A stretch of DNA of 6,548 nt, from assembly GCA_041657585.1 (NCBI GenBank), contig JBBABP010000059.1, positions 1-6,548 on the forward strand, written 5' to 3'. The DNA is from JBBABP01 sp041657585 (GTDB taxonomy: Bacteria > Patescibacteriota > Gracilibacteria > Absconditabacterales > Absconditicoccaceae). A program made the position numbers and the translations under genes. Every line of letters starts with the position of its first letter. The stretch's first letter is position 1. The notes under the pieces were generated by a model that was not told the origin of the DNA, ran no database searches, and was given only the letters and a program-made list of their open reading frames with translations. Positions 5,702 through 6,548 of the stretch are shown piece by piece.

Positions 5702-6548
5702 AAACTAAAAAGCTTCACATTTTTTCATTTAAATATTTTTTCAAGCTATCTAATCATTCAAGATTTGGATATTTTTGTAATAACCATTTCGCTCAATCTT
5801 TTACTTTTTCCAAAAATTTTATATCTGAAAGTATGTTTAACGGTATGTCTGTTTCTCATGATTGCATTGTTCATAATATTTCTCCAGCACCACGTGTTTG
5901 TAAATCTAATTCAGCTAATTTAAATCCATCGTTAGTTTCTTCCATTGCCTTTAATCTTTTGTACGAATCTCAAGATTTATTTTTTGTTTCTAAAAAACAA
6001 TAAGATTGTAAATCTGATCTTCAAATTCTTCATCTCAATTGATGAAGCTGAGACAGTCAAAATCTTTCAGCATTTTTTATTACCATTATTGTTGCCTCAG
6101 GTATATCTACTCAAACTTCTATGACAGTTGTAGACACCAATATAGACATTTTTCATTTTTTAAAGTTATTCATTACTTCTTCTTTTTCTTTTGATTTCAT
6201 CCTTCCGTGAAGTAATCAAATTTTATCTTTAATTTCTTTAAATATCAATTTAGTCTCCTCAAACTCTGTAGTTGCGGCTTTAAGTTCTTCCATTTTTTCT
6301 GATTCTTCAATTAGGGGAGTGACTATAAAAACTTTTTGTCATTCATTTATTTTTTCCATTATTCGTGGTTTTAGTTTCGCAAATTCTTTTTCTGAAACGA
6401 TTTTTGTGTGAATTGGTTTTCTACCTATCGGCATTTCATCAATTATACTGACATCAAATTCACCAAAAAAAGCTAATGCCATAGATCTTGGAATTGGTGT
6501 TGCGCTCATTTGAAGTATATGTGGAGATCAAAAATTTTTGAAAAAAGA
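5700..6548 (-). CDS. recG: ATP-dependent DNA helicase RecG, C-terminal part
   Basis: RecG remodels stalled replication forks and branched recombination intermediates. The window holds the last 282 residues; the wedge domain, Walker A and DEAH box lie beyond the right edge. With UGA as Gly at about 15 of 20 glycines the sequence follows RecG closely: PHILQMSATPIPRSMAL (motif III), IIDEMPIGRKPI, GQKVFIVTPLIEESEKMEEL, LLHGRMKSKEKEEVM, STTVIEVGVDIPEATIMV (motif V), AERFGLSQLHQLRGRIGRSD (motif VI), then the C-terminal NDGFKLAELDLQTRGAGEIL, which holds the TRG element that couples ATP hydrolysis to branch migration. It ends near the expected place after KVKDGAKWLLQKYPNL. A CGA at 6363-6365 (KLKP-x-IMEKI) falls at an unconserved site. 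Convergent with the pilus operon. Confidence 0.95.

Noticed and set aside
5678..5923. Plus-strand open frame of 81 codons
   Set aside because: Antisense to the well-conserved C-terminus of recG and starting inside the terminator.

Overview
This window reads sensibly only with a non-standard genetic code. UGA must be glycine: it fills about 70 of some 88 glycine positions in the confident genes, including the Walker A glycines of a pilus ATPase and the helix-hairpin-helix glycines of endonuclease III. CGA appears to be tryptophan: four independent proteins have CGA where the family expects Trp or an aromatic. UGA=Gly together with CGA/CGG=Trp is the code of Absconditabacterales (NCBI table 37, recalled from memory). 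The low GC content, the type IV pilus genes and the small AT-rich spacers fit that group of ultra-small, host-dependent CPR/Patescibacteria. A tRNA with a Trp-type body and a CCG anticodon lies in the window and fits the same code. Standard-code gene calling shatters almost every gene here.

Minus-strand block (1-2035), in transcription order from the right: a small membrane protein with a poly-Glu tract (2035-1556), a hairpin terminator, a probable promoter, a palindromic repeat element, a Holliday-junction-resolvase-like nuclease (1352-972), the tRNA-Trp-like gene (967-897), endonuclease III nth (871-206) whose tail runs into a 61-bp tandem repeat, and the start of a four-helix-bundle protein (99-1, cut by the window edge). 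Two of these genes act on DNA repair or recombination.

Plus-strand block (2157-5622): a promoter and a palindromic leader, then a pilB/gspE-type assembly ATPase (2325-3644), a second copy of the palindromic repeat, a pilC/gspF-type platform protein (3780-4880), and a secreted coiled-coil-like protein of unknown function whose start overlaps the pilC stop by one base (4880-5622). That last gene needs one -1 shift near a T run at about 5026-5030 to be read through. The three look like one type IV pilus assembly operon; the third gene is a candidate lineage-specific pilus partner.

Right end: a hairpin terminator separates this operon from a convergent recG (minus strand, 6548-5700), of which only the C-terminal 282 residues are in the window.

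The most unusual points are the Trp-like tRNA with an Arg-type anticodon, the one gene (1556-2035) that looks written in the standard code, the frameshifted secreted gene in the pilus operon, and a repeat family with copies in both blocks.
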